Source: an uncultured Prevotella sp.
GTDB taxonomy: Bacteria > Bacteroidota > Bacteroidia > Bacteroidales > Bacteroidaceae
Direction: 5' to 3'
DNA: 14,027 nucleotides
Assembly: GCA_900540885.1 (NCBI GenBank)
Contig: UQHJ01000061.1
Coordinates: 1 to 14,027, forward strand
Positions 1 to 6,236 of this stretch are shown here, piece after piece (positions within the stretch are counted from its first letter, which is position 1; the number at the start of each line of letters is the position of its first letter). Below the pieces are notes generated by a model that worked only from the letters and a program-made list of their open reading frames with translations, was not told where the DNA came from and made no database searches. The translations under genes and the position numbers were made by a program.

Positions 1-5
1 CCAAA

Positions 6-37
6 AGGGCTGATACCTCGTGAGAAGTGTCAGCCCT
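6..37 (-). terminator. Long hairpin, probable terminator of the leftmost minus-strand operon
   Basis: Positions 6-19 pair with 24-37 to form a 14-bp stem with one mismatch (17/26) and one G-T wobble (14/29). The four-base loop reads GTGA on the plus strand, a GNRA-type loop. On the minus strand the stem starts 3 nt after the stop codon of the truncated deiminase and is followed by TTTT (6-3), which fits a factor-independent terminator. On the plus strand it is followed by a weaker T-rich stretch, so it may work in both directions. It may also belong to the end of a mobile element lying to the left of the window. Confidence 0.6.
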
Positions 38-40
38 AAT

Positions 41-478
41 TTATTTTGTTTGAAAAAGTTTTACCGGACAGCAATAAAATGATTTCTTAGTATAAGTATT
101 AGGTATATCGGCTTCGCACACCACAATATTTCCACCATCTACTACTAATGAAGAATGGTAAACGTGAATGTTGGTGTCTTTAAGACTACTGATAACTCTA
201 TCAGCATTTGTCATATATTTTTCTTTACCCTCCAAATAATCTGGCTTATACTTGAATTGAGCAAAACACCCACAAGCAAATTGAACAGGCATATAGTCAC
301 GACACCAATAATCCTTCGTTAATGACAACGTATCGTGAGCCACATTGTTTTCGTCAAGAATATTACAAACATTATGGTAGATGTCAGGATAATCAGACTT
401 AAACCATTTCGAAAAATACACCTTGTCTTTATATTGTTCAGTTATCATAATATTATTTGTTATAGTTTTTTGAGCCAT
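41..478 (-). pseudogene. Truncated agmatine/peptidyl-arginine deiminase family protein (N-terminal fragment)
   Basis: The 145-residue product resembles the N-terminal part of the agmatine deiminase/porphyromonas-type peptidyl-arginine deiminase family, guanidine-group hydrolases of the amidinotransferase fold. Visible family motifs are WCRDYMPVQ (about residues 58-66, with the substrate-binding Asp region) and VVDGGN (112-117). Full-length members are about 340-380 residues and carry the catalytic His and Cys further on, so the C-terminal two thirds is missing. Similarity stops near residue 133, and the last dozen residues are encoded by the 24-bp repeat at 56-79 and the sequence beyond it, which suggests disruption by an insertion or rearrangement. 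I start at the ATG at 478. An upstream ATG at 499 overlaps the preceding gene more, and an ATG at 448 would avoid the overlap. Activity is unlikely. Confidence 0.7.
56..79 (-). repeat. 24-bp inverted-repeat partner, left copy (IS/MITE end-like)
   Basis: On the minus strand, positions 79-56 match plus-strand 2960-2983 at 23 of 24 bases, with the core TTGCTGTCCG shared. The two copies face away from each other and bracket the operon at 460-2882. They could be the inverted ends of one element of about 2.9 kb, or ends of two related insertion sequences lying outside. The left copy encodes the foreign tail of the truncated deiminase, as expected at an insertion junction. I did not find a clear target-site duplication. 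Confidence 0.6.
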
Positions 479-1170
479 TTTGAAACTGCCCCATACCAAG
501 TTTTAGAATATTCTATAGCCTCTTCTTTTGTCATTTCTCCTTTTTCTATTTTCTTCAGAAGAAACACATCTATAATATCGGTCCGCTTTTTGTAACCTAC
601 ATTATGTTTGTCTCGTTTTTTAAAGAACTCATCACAAAGTACAAACCTTAACAGGGCTTTTTTATACTCATTGTCTTTAGTGCATGATGTAACTCCCAAT
701 CCTATACGTTCACCTATGAGAACGTCACATTCGTTTTCATATCTGACGATATCGACTTGTATATCTTCCAGTTCTTCGTGAGTAGAAATTCCGCAGCATT
801 TCATAATTGCATCAAGTGATTTGCTTGGTCCGACAAAAAGTTCTCCATCAATAACAATGCTGCGGATTAGATAAGAATAGAATACGCCATCTTTTTCACA
901 AGCTACAAAGTCACATCCACCACGATTACCCTTTACATATTTGCTTGTTTTCGCTTTTCCATATCTGTGTACATAGAACTTGTTTTTATGCTCAATGCTT
1001 CCTTGTAGTTGGTTTCTATGAGCGCTATAATCTTCAAATTTGCCAGACTCATAATAATAAACTTCTATCTCTTTGGGATAAATAACAACTTCATTTATCT
1101 TTAAATATGAATGTTGCAAAAAGCAAGAGGCTTCATTCTGTAGATTTTCAAGGATACTCTGATATTCCAT
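460..1170 (-). CDS. Divergent alkyladenine-DNA-glycosylase (AAG/MPG)-fold protein
   Basis: This 236-residue protein shows a spaced set of motifs recognisable from the AAG/MPG family, which cuts the N-glycosidic bond of damaged purines. E36-V37-Y38 matches the catalytic EAY motif. H51 in SAHRN matches the base-stacking His. KFYVHRYG (64-71) matches the LYVYxxYG strand. LIRS (101-104) matches the LLRA strand with its conserved Arg, and VGPSK (113-117) matches the family's GPxK turn. The loop between EVY and H51 is about four residues longer than in human AAG. About 65 residues after residue 170 are Lys-rich and unassigned. The gene starts 18 bp after the GIY-YIG nuclease and overlaps the deiminase fragment, so co-transcription is likely. 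I made these assignments by eye. The fold call is moderate, and damaged-base excision is only one possibility: it could act on modified bases or have lost activity. Confidence 0.6.
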   Translation of the reverse strand: MEYQSILENLQNEASCFLQHSYLKINEVVIYPKEIEVYYYESGKFEDYSAHRNQLQGSIEHKNKFYVHRYGKAKTSKYVKGNRGGCDFVACEKDGVFYSYLIRSIVIDGELFVGPSKSLDAIMKCCGISTHEELEDIQVDIVRYENECDVLIGERIGLGVTSCTKDNEYKKALLRFVLCDEFFKKRDKHNVGYKKRTDIIDVFLLKKIEKGEMTKEEAIEYSKTWYGAVSKWLKKL

Positions 1171-1188
1171 ATTTACTGAAGATTGCCT

Positions 1189-2073
1189 TTAATTATTATT
1201 GTATCCGAAATCCCGTGTTCCAAACTTACGTTTATATAGCGACTCCCTATCAATAGCTTGCTCACCAAGTATACTCAGCGGCAATGTTTCCAAAATACAC
1301 CATTGAAAATTCTTTTTTGCATAATTCGGGTCCTTCAGTAATAATGGTATGAGGTCCTTGTCATTACCATGGCCAGTTTCTGCATATTTTGACCAACGTC
1401 CCCAAATGCCTTGTCTGTTGTAAGTTGAACCTACATACTGCTTGCCGTTGTTCTTGTCCAATATAAGATAAATACAGTTGCAACTTTCAAGCTTTGCTTT
1501 CCATTCTGCATTATTAGTCTTAAAAATGACATGCAGCTGACTATAATCCAATAGAACGTCCTCAAAACGAGTAAATACAGGAATATTGCCATCTCTCAAT
1601 CCTCTGTCGATACGGGTTACAGGCATCTCGTTGGCATAGTTTTGCAGCCACACAAGGGGATTACGCCAGTCTATTACTACACGCTCTTTCAGATTATCAA
1701 AGCCTGCTATTTCCTGAAAATCAAATTTAGCCTGCTCTTCATCATGATATTCCTCAATATCCTTAATAACACCACAATTCTTATATACACCTACAAAACG
1801 AGACGACACACCTTCTTCACCAATGAAAGCCACGATATAGTCTACATTTAGAAAACGTTTCTTCACCTGTTCACTCTGATACGCCATAAAAACGTCGTTG
1901 TCGTGAAGGTAAATATCGTAAAGAGAGTTAGCATATTCCTTTCCGTCTATAACCTTGACCTTACGGTTGTCTTTGTGCCGAATAAGGCGTACACGTTTTT
2001 TGTCCGCTGCATCAAATTCATCATTACGCCCCTTCAGCAATGCCTGTATTGTAGTAATCCAATTCTTTTCCAT
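1189..2073 (-). CDS. GIY-YIG nuclease domain protein with an unassigned N-terminal region
   Basis: The 294-residue protein ends in a GIY-YIG endonuclease domain (about 198-294). The GIY element appears as C200-I-Y-L, and the YIG element as Y213-V-G in KQYVGST. The catalytic Arg is probably R226 in GIWGRW, the metal-binding Glu is probably E277 in DRESLYKRKFG, and a terminal GYN follows. Members of this fold cleave one DNA strand at a time using a divalent metal. The first 195 residues are not recognised with confidence. The segment DYIVAFIG...FVGVYK (78-98) resembles the strand pattern of PUA/EVE-type domains, which bind modified bases in some nucleases, but this is a guess. The gene lies 17 bp after the YopX-like gene and 18 bp before the AAG-fold gene, which points to one operon. 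The nuclease call is good and the biological role is unknown. Confidence 0.8.
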   Translation of the reverse strand: MEKNWITTIQALLKGRNDEFDAADKKRVRLIRHKDNRKVKVIDGKEYANSLYDIYLHDNDVFMAYQSEQVKKRFLNVDYIVAFIGEEGVSSRFVGVYKNCGVIKDIEEYHDEEQAKFDFQEIAGFDNLKERVVIDWRNPLVWLQNYANEMPVTRIDRGLRDGNIPVFTRFEDVLLDYSQLHVIFKTNNAEWKAKLESCNCIYLILDKNNGKQYVGSTYNRQGIWGRWSKYAETGHGNDKDLIPLLLKDPNYAKKNFQWCILETLPLSILGEQAIDRESLYKRKFGTRDFGYNNN

Positions 2074-2090
2074 ATTATTATTCGTTTTAT

Positions 2091-2882
2091 TTATTTCCAG
2101 TCAAATTCATCTATCCCAAGTATTTCATAACCAAGGTATTTCCATACCTCCTTATAGAAATTAGGTGTGTATCTTGCCATGACAAGCCGATTGTGCAAAT
2201 CTTCTTCAGACAACAATGTGTTGTTGAATGTCAAAGCCTTGTTCCATATCGGTTCTGGTTCTTCGCAATGGTCAAGCTGATAGAATATCGTGCCAATGCG
2301 CTTTAACGTATAGCCATCGTCCTTACACATATCCAGCGTCAAACTATGGTTATCCAAAGGGAAACCGTAAAAGCCTCCACCATAATTATCCACCATTGAT
2401 GCAAGACAAAGGGCCCCCATTTCGTAGCCATTGGGGTATGCCACTTGCATTATATCCCCCGTAAATATCCTGCTCCCTGTGCAGTCGTCAATTCCCGTAT
2501 CTATCCCTGCAAAGATGTGGCGACAAGTATATCCTCGTCCCTCGCAGTCATGTCCGAAATAATCCTCCACGATATCGGGGTTATGGTCTTCTGTATATTC
2601 TTCTTCCGAATGCCAGACATATAGTCCGTCATCATCCCAAAAGAAGTAGTTGCCGAAATCTGCATAACCAAATTTCTTGTTGTCGATAACGTAACGGATG
2701 CGAATCTTGGGGAGTCCTTTTTTTATGCCACTACTAATCTCGTTCTTGTATTTACGACAATAAGAAGACAGGCTCTGTTCGTTAATAACCTTTGGGAATG
2801 AACTCTTGTCAACATGTGCAAACTGTGGCGGCTTAGGGGTATGCATACATTCCTTTGATGCTGTATAAGATTTTTCTTTCAT
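2091..2882 (-). CDS. Protein with a YopX-like segment, function unknown
   Basis: This 263-residue protein is the first gene of the minus-strand operon. Residues 137-144 (SRIFTGDI) and 193-202 (LKRIGTIFYQ) match the pattern of the YopX domain found in phage and accessory proteins, where a 'GxxIYxGDI' strand is followed later by 'xEVIGNIYE'. A Cys/His-rich stretch at 113-134 (HDCEGRGYTCRH and a later C134) might bind a metal, although the spacing is not a standard zinc finger. No signal peptide or membrane segment is visible, so it is probably cytoplasmic. Acidic and aromatic residues are frequent. The start is supported by a TAACTTTG promoter box 28 bp upstream and by the absence of an alternative Met near the N terminus. 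The YopX similarity is weak. Confidence 0.6.
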   Translation of the reverse strand: MKEKSYTASKECMHTPKPPQFAHVDKSSFPKVINEQSLSSYCRKYKNEISSGIKKGLPKIRIRYVIDNKKFGYADFGNYFFWDDDGLYVWHSEEEYTEDHNPDIVEDYFGHDCEGRGYTCRHIFAGIDTGIDDCTGSRIFTGDIMQVAYPNGYEMGALCLASMVDNYGGGFYGFPLDNHSLTLDMCKDDGYTLKRIGTIFYQLDHCEEPEPIWNKALTFNNTLLSEEDLHNRLVMARYTPNFYKEVWKYLGYEILGIDEFDWK

Positions 2883-2909
2883 GTTATTTTTTCTATTTTA
2901 ATACGGGTG

Positions 2910-2917
2910 CAAAGTTA
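2910..2917 (-). promoter_or_regulatory. Bacteroidetes -7 box for the YopX-like/GIY-YIG/AAG operon
   Basis: On the minus strand this reads TAACTTTG, an exact match to the Bacteroidetes -7 consensus TAnnTTTG, about 28 nt before the start codon at 2882. No good TTTG -33 element sits at the expected 19-21 nt upstream; the nearest TTG is 14 nt away. Confidence 0.6.
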
Positions 2918-2959
2918 AAACAAAGATGTAACAATTTGTATTACATGGTTAAGCTGTTT

Positions 2960-2983
2960 TTTTATTGCTGTCCGCTAAAACTT
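2960..2983 (+). repeat. 24-bp inverted-repeat partner, right copy (IS/MITE end-like)
   Basis: This is the partner of minus-strand 79-56, with one mismatch in 24 bases (C here, G there, before TAAAACTT). It lies upstream of the minus-strand operon promoter and 38 bp past the end of the tfoX-like pseudogene, so it marks the right border of the operon block. Its relation to a particular insertion-sequence family was not established. Confidence 0.6.
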
Positions 2984-3020
2984 AAAAACAGCATGAAAAT
3001 CCTATCCGCAATGCCAATAT

Positions 3021-3366
3021 TTACCATTGCGTTGCCTCATGACAGAGTTTAGTTGCTGCAGGAACTTTGTTCAAACTTTTCATCTCCGAAAACTTAGTCC
3101 ATTGCTGCTTCAAATCCAATTGCTTAGTCTCAGAAGCAAAGTACTCTGTCTGCAAAGCCTTCTTCCAAGGACTCCAATTTCCGCAGATTATTCCATCCTC
3201 GGCTATCACAGACAATTTCTTGACATAGCAAATATTGTCACACGCAAGAATGACAGGCTTTTCGTCTATATAGATGAGCCAATCTCAAAAAATTCTTGGG
3301 ACGAATTGTGCCTATGTCCTTTAGTTGAGAGCAAACAAAATCGATAAATTCAGAAGTGCAAGCCAT
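3021..3366 (-). pseudogene. TfoX N-terminal-domain protein, frameshifted
   Basis: Reading from the ATG at 3366, the first frame gives MACTSEFIDFVCSQLKDIG and then TIRPKNF, the characteristic start of stand-alone TfoX_N-domain proteins. This frame soon runs to a stop. A +1 shift just after a run of six T restores the expected continuation DWLIYIDEKPVILACDNICY, then VKKLSVIAED, and runs to a stop at 3021. The joined product would be about 115 residues, the usual size of the family. TfoX/Sxy proteins regulate competence in Gammaproteobacteria; the role of these short Bacteroidetes forms is unknown. The gene begins 5 bp after the antitoxin stop codon, so it probably shares its promoter. The last 50 residues match the family poorly. 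The shift lies beside a homopolymer, so mutation, assembly error or programmed frameshifting are all possible. Confidence 0.72.
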
Positions 3367-3371
3367 AATAT

Positions 3372-3704
3372 TCACCACAATGCTATTTTCCCTGCGATAC
3401 CCAAATCAAGGGTAGCAGTTGCAATGCCTAATGCTTGAAACACACGGCTCATGGTTGGCAATGTGATAACACTTGTACCTTTTTCCAACTTGGAAATCTG
3501 AGCACGTTGCACACCGATACGCTCACCAAGTTGTTCTTGCGTTAGGTTTTGTGCAAGTCGAGCCTTGCGTATGGCTTCACCTACAATATAGGCGTTCACA
3601 TCTTCTTTGAGCTTGGCTTCCATGGCTTCGCGCTCTGGTGTACCTCTTTTACCCCAAAGTTTATCTTTCATATTGTCTGCTGGTATCAATTTCATCTGTG
3701 CCAT
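3372..3704 (-). CDS. higA: XRE-family antitoxin (HigA-like)
   Basis: This 110-residue protein carries a Cro/C1-type helix-turn-helix at about residues 41-99, with the usual core LTQEQLGERIGVQRAQISKLEKG and a following helix pair (written here only to mark positions 54-76). It follows a HigB/RelE-superfamily toxin by 4 bp, the toxin-first order typical of higBA. It should neutralise the toxin by direct binding and repress the pair's promoter. The N-terminal 35 residues are charged and may contact the toxin. The start at 3704 is the only Met placed just after the toxin stop. A later Met (residue 4) is also possible. The family call is strong, and the symbol rests on operon order and domain type. 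Confidence 0.85.
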   Translation of the reverse strand: MAQMKLIPADNMKDKLWGKRGTPEREAMEAKLKEDVNAYIVGEAIRKARLAQNLTQEQLGERIGVQRAQISKLEKGTSVITLPTMSRVFQALGIATATLDLGIAGKIALW

Positions 3705-3708
3705 AATG

Positions 3709-4053
3709 CTATTTCTTTTTATTATTAAAGTACTCTTTTCTTATCTCTTCTGCTTTGGTAATTTCCTTCAGTGGTGTCTTCTGAGTTTTCTTGACTATGC
3801 CATGTGTGGCAATAACCAAAGTCTCTTCCTCAGTATCCCAAAAGGAGAAAAGCCTGTAACAGATACCGTTGTAGAGAGTGCGAAACTCCCATATCTCGGT
3901 ATTCTCCAGTTTCTTGAAGATGTCAACTTTCATCACTCCTTCCTCAACCTTGAAGATGTTGTAGTATATCTTCTGCTGAGCTTTGAATGGCTGCGCATCC
4001 AAAAAGGCTTGTGCTTCTTCCGTCAACACCACTTTTAGCTTGTTGATGCCCAT
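3709..4053 (-). CDS. higB: RelE/HigB-superfamily toxin (Gp49-like)
   Basis: This 114-residue basic protein matches the phage-derived Gp49/HigB toxin family of the RelE superfamily, which cleave mRNA at the ribosome. The central signature LENTEIWEFRTLYNGICYRL (about 49-68) and the following strand LVIATHGIVKKTQKTPL (79-95), then a helix AEEIRKEYF, are typical. Length is normal for the family. It is the first gene of a three-gene unit: antitoxin 4 bp downstream, then the tfoX-like pseudogene. A TATCTTTG promoter box lies 19 bp upstream of the start at 4053. I see no truncation or missing motif, so it is probably functional. The precise class within RelE-like toxins is inferred. Confidence 0.87.
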   Translation of the reverse strand: MGINKLKVVLTEEAQAFLDAQPFKAQQKIYYNIFKVEEGVMKVDIFKKLENTEIWEFRTLYNGICYRLFSFWDTEEETLVIATHGIVKKTQKTPLKEITKAEEIRKEYFNNKKK

Positions 4054-4072
4054 TTTGTTTTAAATTATGGTA

Positions 4073-4080
4073 CAAAGATA
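4073..4080 (-). promoter_or_regulatory. Bacteroidetes -7 box for the higBA-tfoX unit
   Basis: On the minus strand this reads TATCTTTG, an exact TAnnTTTG match, ending 19 nt before the toxin start codon. A convincing -33 TTTG at standard spacing is not present. The antitoxin probably binds nearby, but I saw no obvious operator palindrome overlapping the box. Confidence 0.6.
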
Positions 4081-4171
4081 ATGATTTGTTTCCAAGCAAC
4101 GATACAAAATTCGGTTTTTAATCTCTATCAGCCCCACTTTTAACACTCTCACTACTTGTTAGTATCAGATA

Positions 4172-4213
4172 CTAAAGTTTTCCACCCCCAAAAAAGGGGG
4201 TGGGAAACTTTAG
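4172..4213. repeat. 18-bp stem hairpin with C-tract/G-tract arms
   Basis: Positions 4172-4189 pair with 4196-4213 around a six-A loop, with only one G-T wobble in 18 bp. The inner stem is CCACCCCC/GGGGGTGG. Immediately to the left, 4161-4166 (AGTATC) and 4168-4173 (GATACT) form a second perfect palindrome. The pair lies in the 234-bp gap between the toxin-antitoxin unit and the barrel pseudogene. It has no T-run after the stem on either strand, so it is not a standard terminator. It may be a MITE remnant or an RNA-processing or roadblock structure. The rest of the gap, 4214-4287, shows no gene. Confidence 0.7.
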
Positions 4214-4287
4214 ACAGTTATTCAGAAAACGCTAATTTCATTGATATTACCTTCAGGTTACGTATATGAAAAGGCATAAATTCAGCG

Positions 4288-5001
4288 TCAATCAATCGTA
4301 AAAGACAAAGTGACAGCTATCGCTCCCAAATCCAAAGCCTTCAATGGTTTATGCTCCAACGTGTGAAGATATTCGCAACCGATGGCCACGCCACCAAATT
4401 TGATGTCAGCACCCACTGTCCACGCAGCATGGAAGCACTTCAGCGCCTTCATGTCCTTGGCTTTTGTTTTGATCCACTTATCGTGTGAACTCGAACGAGA
4501 CTTTTCATATCCTCCCACTAGGCAGGACATACGTACTCCTGTATGAACATCCAAATGGGTCCGTTTCCACAAGGGGAACTGATACCCCACTCAAATGGGC
4601 ACATAAAGCTGGACATAACTTACGTCTGACTGCACATAGCGAATCTCATCTTTCACTTTGTCACTGGTAGTGGCCCCTTGAGCCACTACACCCAAGCCGA
4701 ACTTGGTAAACACACGATGTAGAAAACGATAGATGCCATTGACCTCAAAGGAAATCTCGTAGCTGGCCTTATAATGACCATCCTCTAAAGAAGGCTCTTT
4801 CTTTACTGGGAAATAATAGGAAGCACTGACACCACTCATAGATAATCCCGTCTGGTTGTCTGTCATCTTTTCCCTGTCGAAAGCCTTTTCTTTTGTTTGG
4901 CTTTCAGTAAAAATCATTTGCGGGTTTCCTTCTGCCACCTTAGCAGAAGTTGTGATGGGAATGGTATTTTTCATACCAATGAAGAACATTTCTTTGGCCA
5001 T
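4288..5001 (-). pseudogene. Outer-membrane beta-barrel protein, interrupted by an in-frame TGA
   Basis: Two parts in the same reading frame, 5001-4591 and 4590-4288, are separated only by a TGA at 4593-4591. Read through, they give about 237 residues with alternating beta-strand pattern and a C-terminal VTLSFTID that resembles the last strand of a Bacteroidetes outer-membrane barrel. The joint (LYVPI-stop-VGYQFPLW) reads as one continuous barrel strand, so a point nonsense mutation is the simplest explanation. The 5' end is also damaged: the ATG at 5001 is preceded by an in-frame TAA (5007-5005), and no signal peptide precedes MAKEMFFIGMK, although outer-membrane proteins need one. The gene follows comF by 35 bp. 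The precise barrel family is unrecognised. Restart at the GTG at 4590 is possible but would not give an exportable protein. Confidence 0.65.
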
Positions 5002-5014
5002 GGGTTATGACAAA

Positions 5015-5031
5015 AATAAACTGCAATTTAT
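5015..5031. repeat. 17-bp copy of the outer motif of the 8796-8940 palindrome
   Basis: AATAAACTGCAATTTAT here is identical to 8798-8814, the left edge of the long palindromic element, and close to its right edge at 8923-8938. It sits at the damaged 5' end of the barrel pseudogene and just past the end of comF. It may be the trace of a lost element copy, or chance in AT-rich DNA. Confidence 0.4.
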
Positions 5032-5036
5032 GCATA

Positions 5037-5780
5037 TCATAGTCGTTGTGCCGAGGGAAATGTATATTTTTTGTGATAGCTCGAGCAGGCCAAACTTATG
5101 ATGCTTATCTTAATGTTAGGGGCTTTAAGTGCAGCATGTGCGCAGGCTCGGGTCGTACTGCCTGTGGTGATAACGTCATCAACAAGTAATATGTGTTTGT
5201 CATGAATGTTTTCGTTGGCTGATAGGGCAAAAATGTCTTTTACATTTTCGTTGCGTTGAATAGCATCGAGGTGAGTTTGAGTGGGATTGTTAATGGTACG
5301 AATAACTGAAGTCGTGTCAATAGGTATGCCAGTAACTTGACTAATGCCTGTTGCCAATCTTTCACTTTGATTATAGCCACGCTTTTTTAGCCTCTCTTTT
5401 GACAAGGGTATGGGAACAATTACGTCAATGTCGTTAAAGAAATCTGTGTCCTTTAGCTCTTGCGCCATCATGTGCCCCATTGTTACTGCCACTTCGGGGT
5501 GGTTGTAATATTTAAAATGAAAGAAGATAGTACAGTAGCTCGATTCTTTCTCATAGAAGAAAAAGCTGTTGGCGCGCTTAGTACAAATAATGTCATCACA
5601 AGTGAGCCGTTCAATAACGTTGCCTTTCTCGCCTTTAAAGTGGGTGAAAGGCATGTTGCAGAAGCATGATATGCAAACGTCCTTTTCGTTAATGCCCAAT
5701 CGTTTGTTACAGATTAAGCAAAAACGTGGAAACAAAGTGTCTATTACAATTTGTTTCCACGTCTTTATTTTCTTCATCAT
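5037..5780 (-). CDS. comF: ComF family phosphoribosyltransferase-like protein
   Basis: This 247-residue protein has the two ComF hallmarks. The N-terminal zinc ribbon has C21-x2-C24 and C36-x2-C39, and the C-terminal type I phosphoribosyltransferase domain carries the PRPP-binding loop ILLVDDVITTGSTTRA (about 197-212). The family motif RGYNQSERLA and the strand VIVPIPLS are also present. ComF proteins are needed for DNA uptake in several naturally transformable bacteria, probably handling incoming single-stranded DNA; the enzymatic substrate is not known. It lies 36 bp after the exported-protein gene and is probably the last gene of an FHA-exported protein-comF transcript. The start at 5780 has a second Met directly after it. 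The call is secure, and the competence role is inferred from the family. Confidence 0.92.
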   Translation of the reverse strand: MMKKIKTWKQIVIDTLFPRFCLICNKRLGINEKDVCISCFCNMPFTHFKGEKGNVIERLTCDDIICTKRANSFFFYEKESSYCTIFFHFKYYNHPEVAVTMGHMMAQELKDTDFFNDIDVIVPIPLSKERLKKRGYNQSERLATGISQVTGIPIDTTSVIRTINNPTQTHLDAIQRNENVKDIFALSANENIHDKHILLVDDVITTGSTTRACAHAALKAPNIKISIISLACSSYHKKYTFPSAQRL

Positions 5781-5816
5781 GTTGTGAATGCTTTACAGCG
5801 TAAGACGCTGCCTCTA

Positions 5817-6236
5817 TTACTTAATTCGTTTAAACGTCATTTCGCCCGCAACTTTTACCAACTTTCTGCCTACGGCACGACGAATGGCATTACCTCCGAC
5901 GGCACGGTAAGTATAAGTACTGTCGGCATTAAGCGTCAATTCAATGTCTTGCGAGTCTGACCCTATGTCGTTGCTAAAGCGCACAATGGCTTTGTTGTCA
6001 CTCTTTATGTTAGACTTTATGACCATCCACATGCCATAAATGCCGTCTTTCATATAGCCATTCATCTTGCCCAAAAAGGAGAACCCAGGAGCTTCAAGCG
6101 TCTCTTCATAGAGGTTGAGGTAGAGGTTGACCCCTGTCTCTTTGCAGAAGAAGTGACCTTCAAAGGGGCGTTGAGCTATGGCGCAGAGTGTGGTGGCCAT
6201 AACCAATAGTAGGATTGCAGTCATGCGTTTCATCAT
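5817..6236 (-). CDS. Exported hypothetical protein, about 14 kDa mature
   Basis: This 139-residue protein starts with a clear signal peptide: MMKRMTAILLLVMATTLCA followed by IAQ, probably cut after residue 21. The mature part begins RPFEGHFFCKETG and alternates short hydrophobic and polar stretches, suggesting a small beta-rich domain, and ends EMTFKRIK. I recognise no named family. A single Cys in the mature part argues against a disulfide. Its ATG overlaps the stop codon of the FHA gene in an ATGA arrangement (6233-6236), so translation is probably coupled. Export to the periplasm or outer-membrane face is likely; the function is unknown. Confidence 0.8.
   Translation of the reverse strand: MMKRMTAILLLVMATTLCAIAQRPFEGHFFCKETGVNLYLNLYEETLEAPGFSFLGKMNGYMKDGIYGMWMVIKSNIKSDNKAIVRFSNDIGSDSQDIELTLNADSTYTYRAVGGNAIRRAVGRKLVKVAGEMTFKRIK

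Noticed and set aside
3007..3031. 7-bp hairpin CGCAATG/CATTGCG over the end of the tfoX-like sequence
   Set aside because: The stem is short and overlaps the stop codon, and no T-run follows directly. It could be chance.
3027..3347. Plus-strand open frame of 106 codons
   Set aside because: It is antisense to the TfoX-domain sequence, which has clear family similarity on the minus strand.
5796..5810. Small hairpin CAGCGT/ACGCTG between the exported-protein gene and comF
   Set aside because: It is only 6 bp with a three-base loop and no T-run, too weak to call a terminator.
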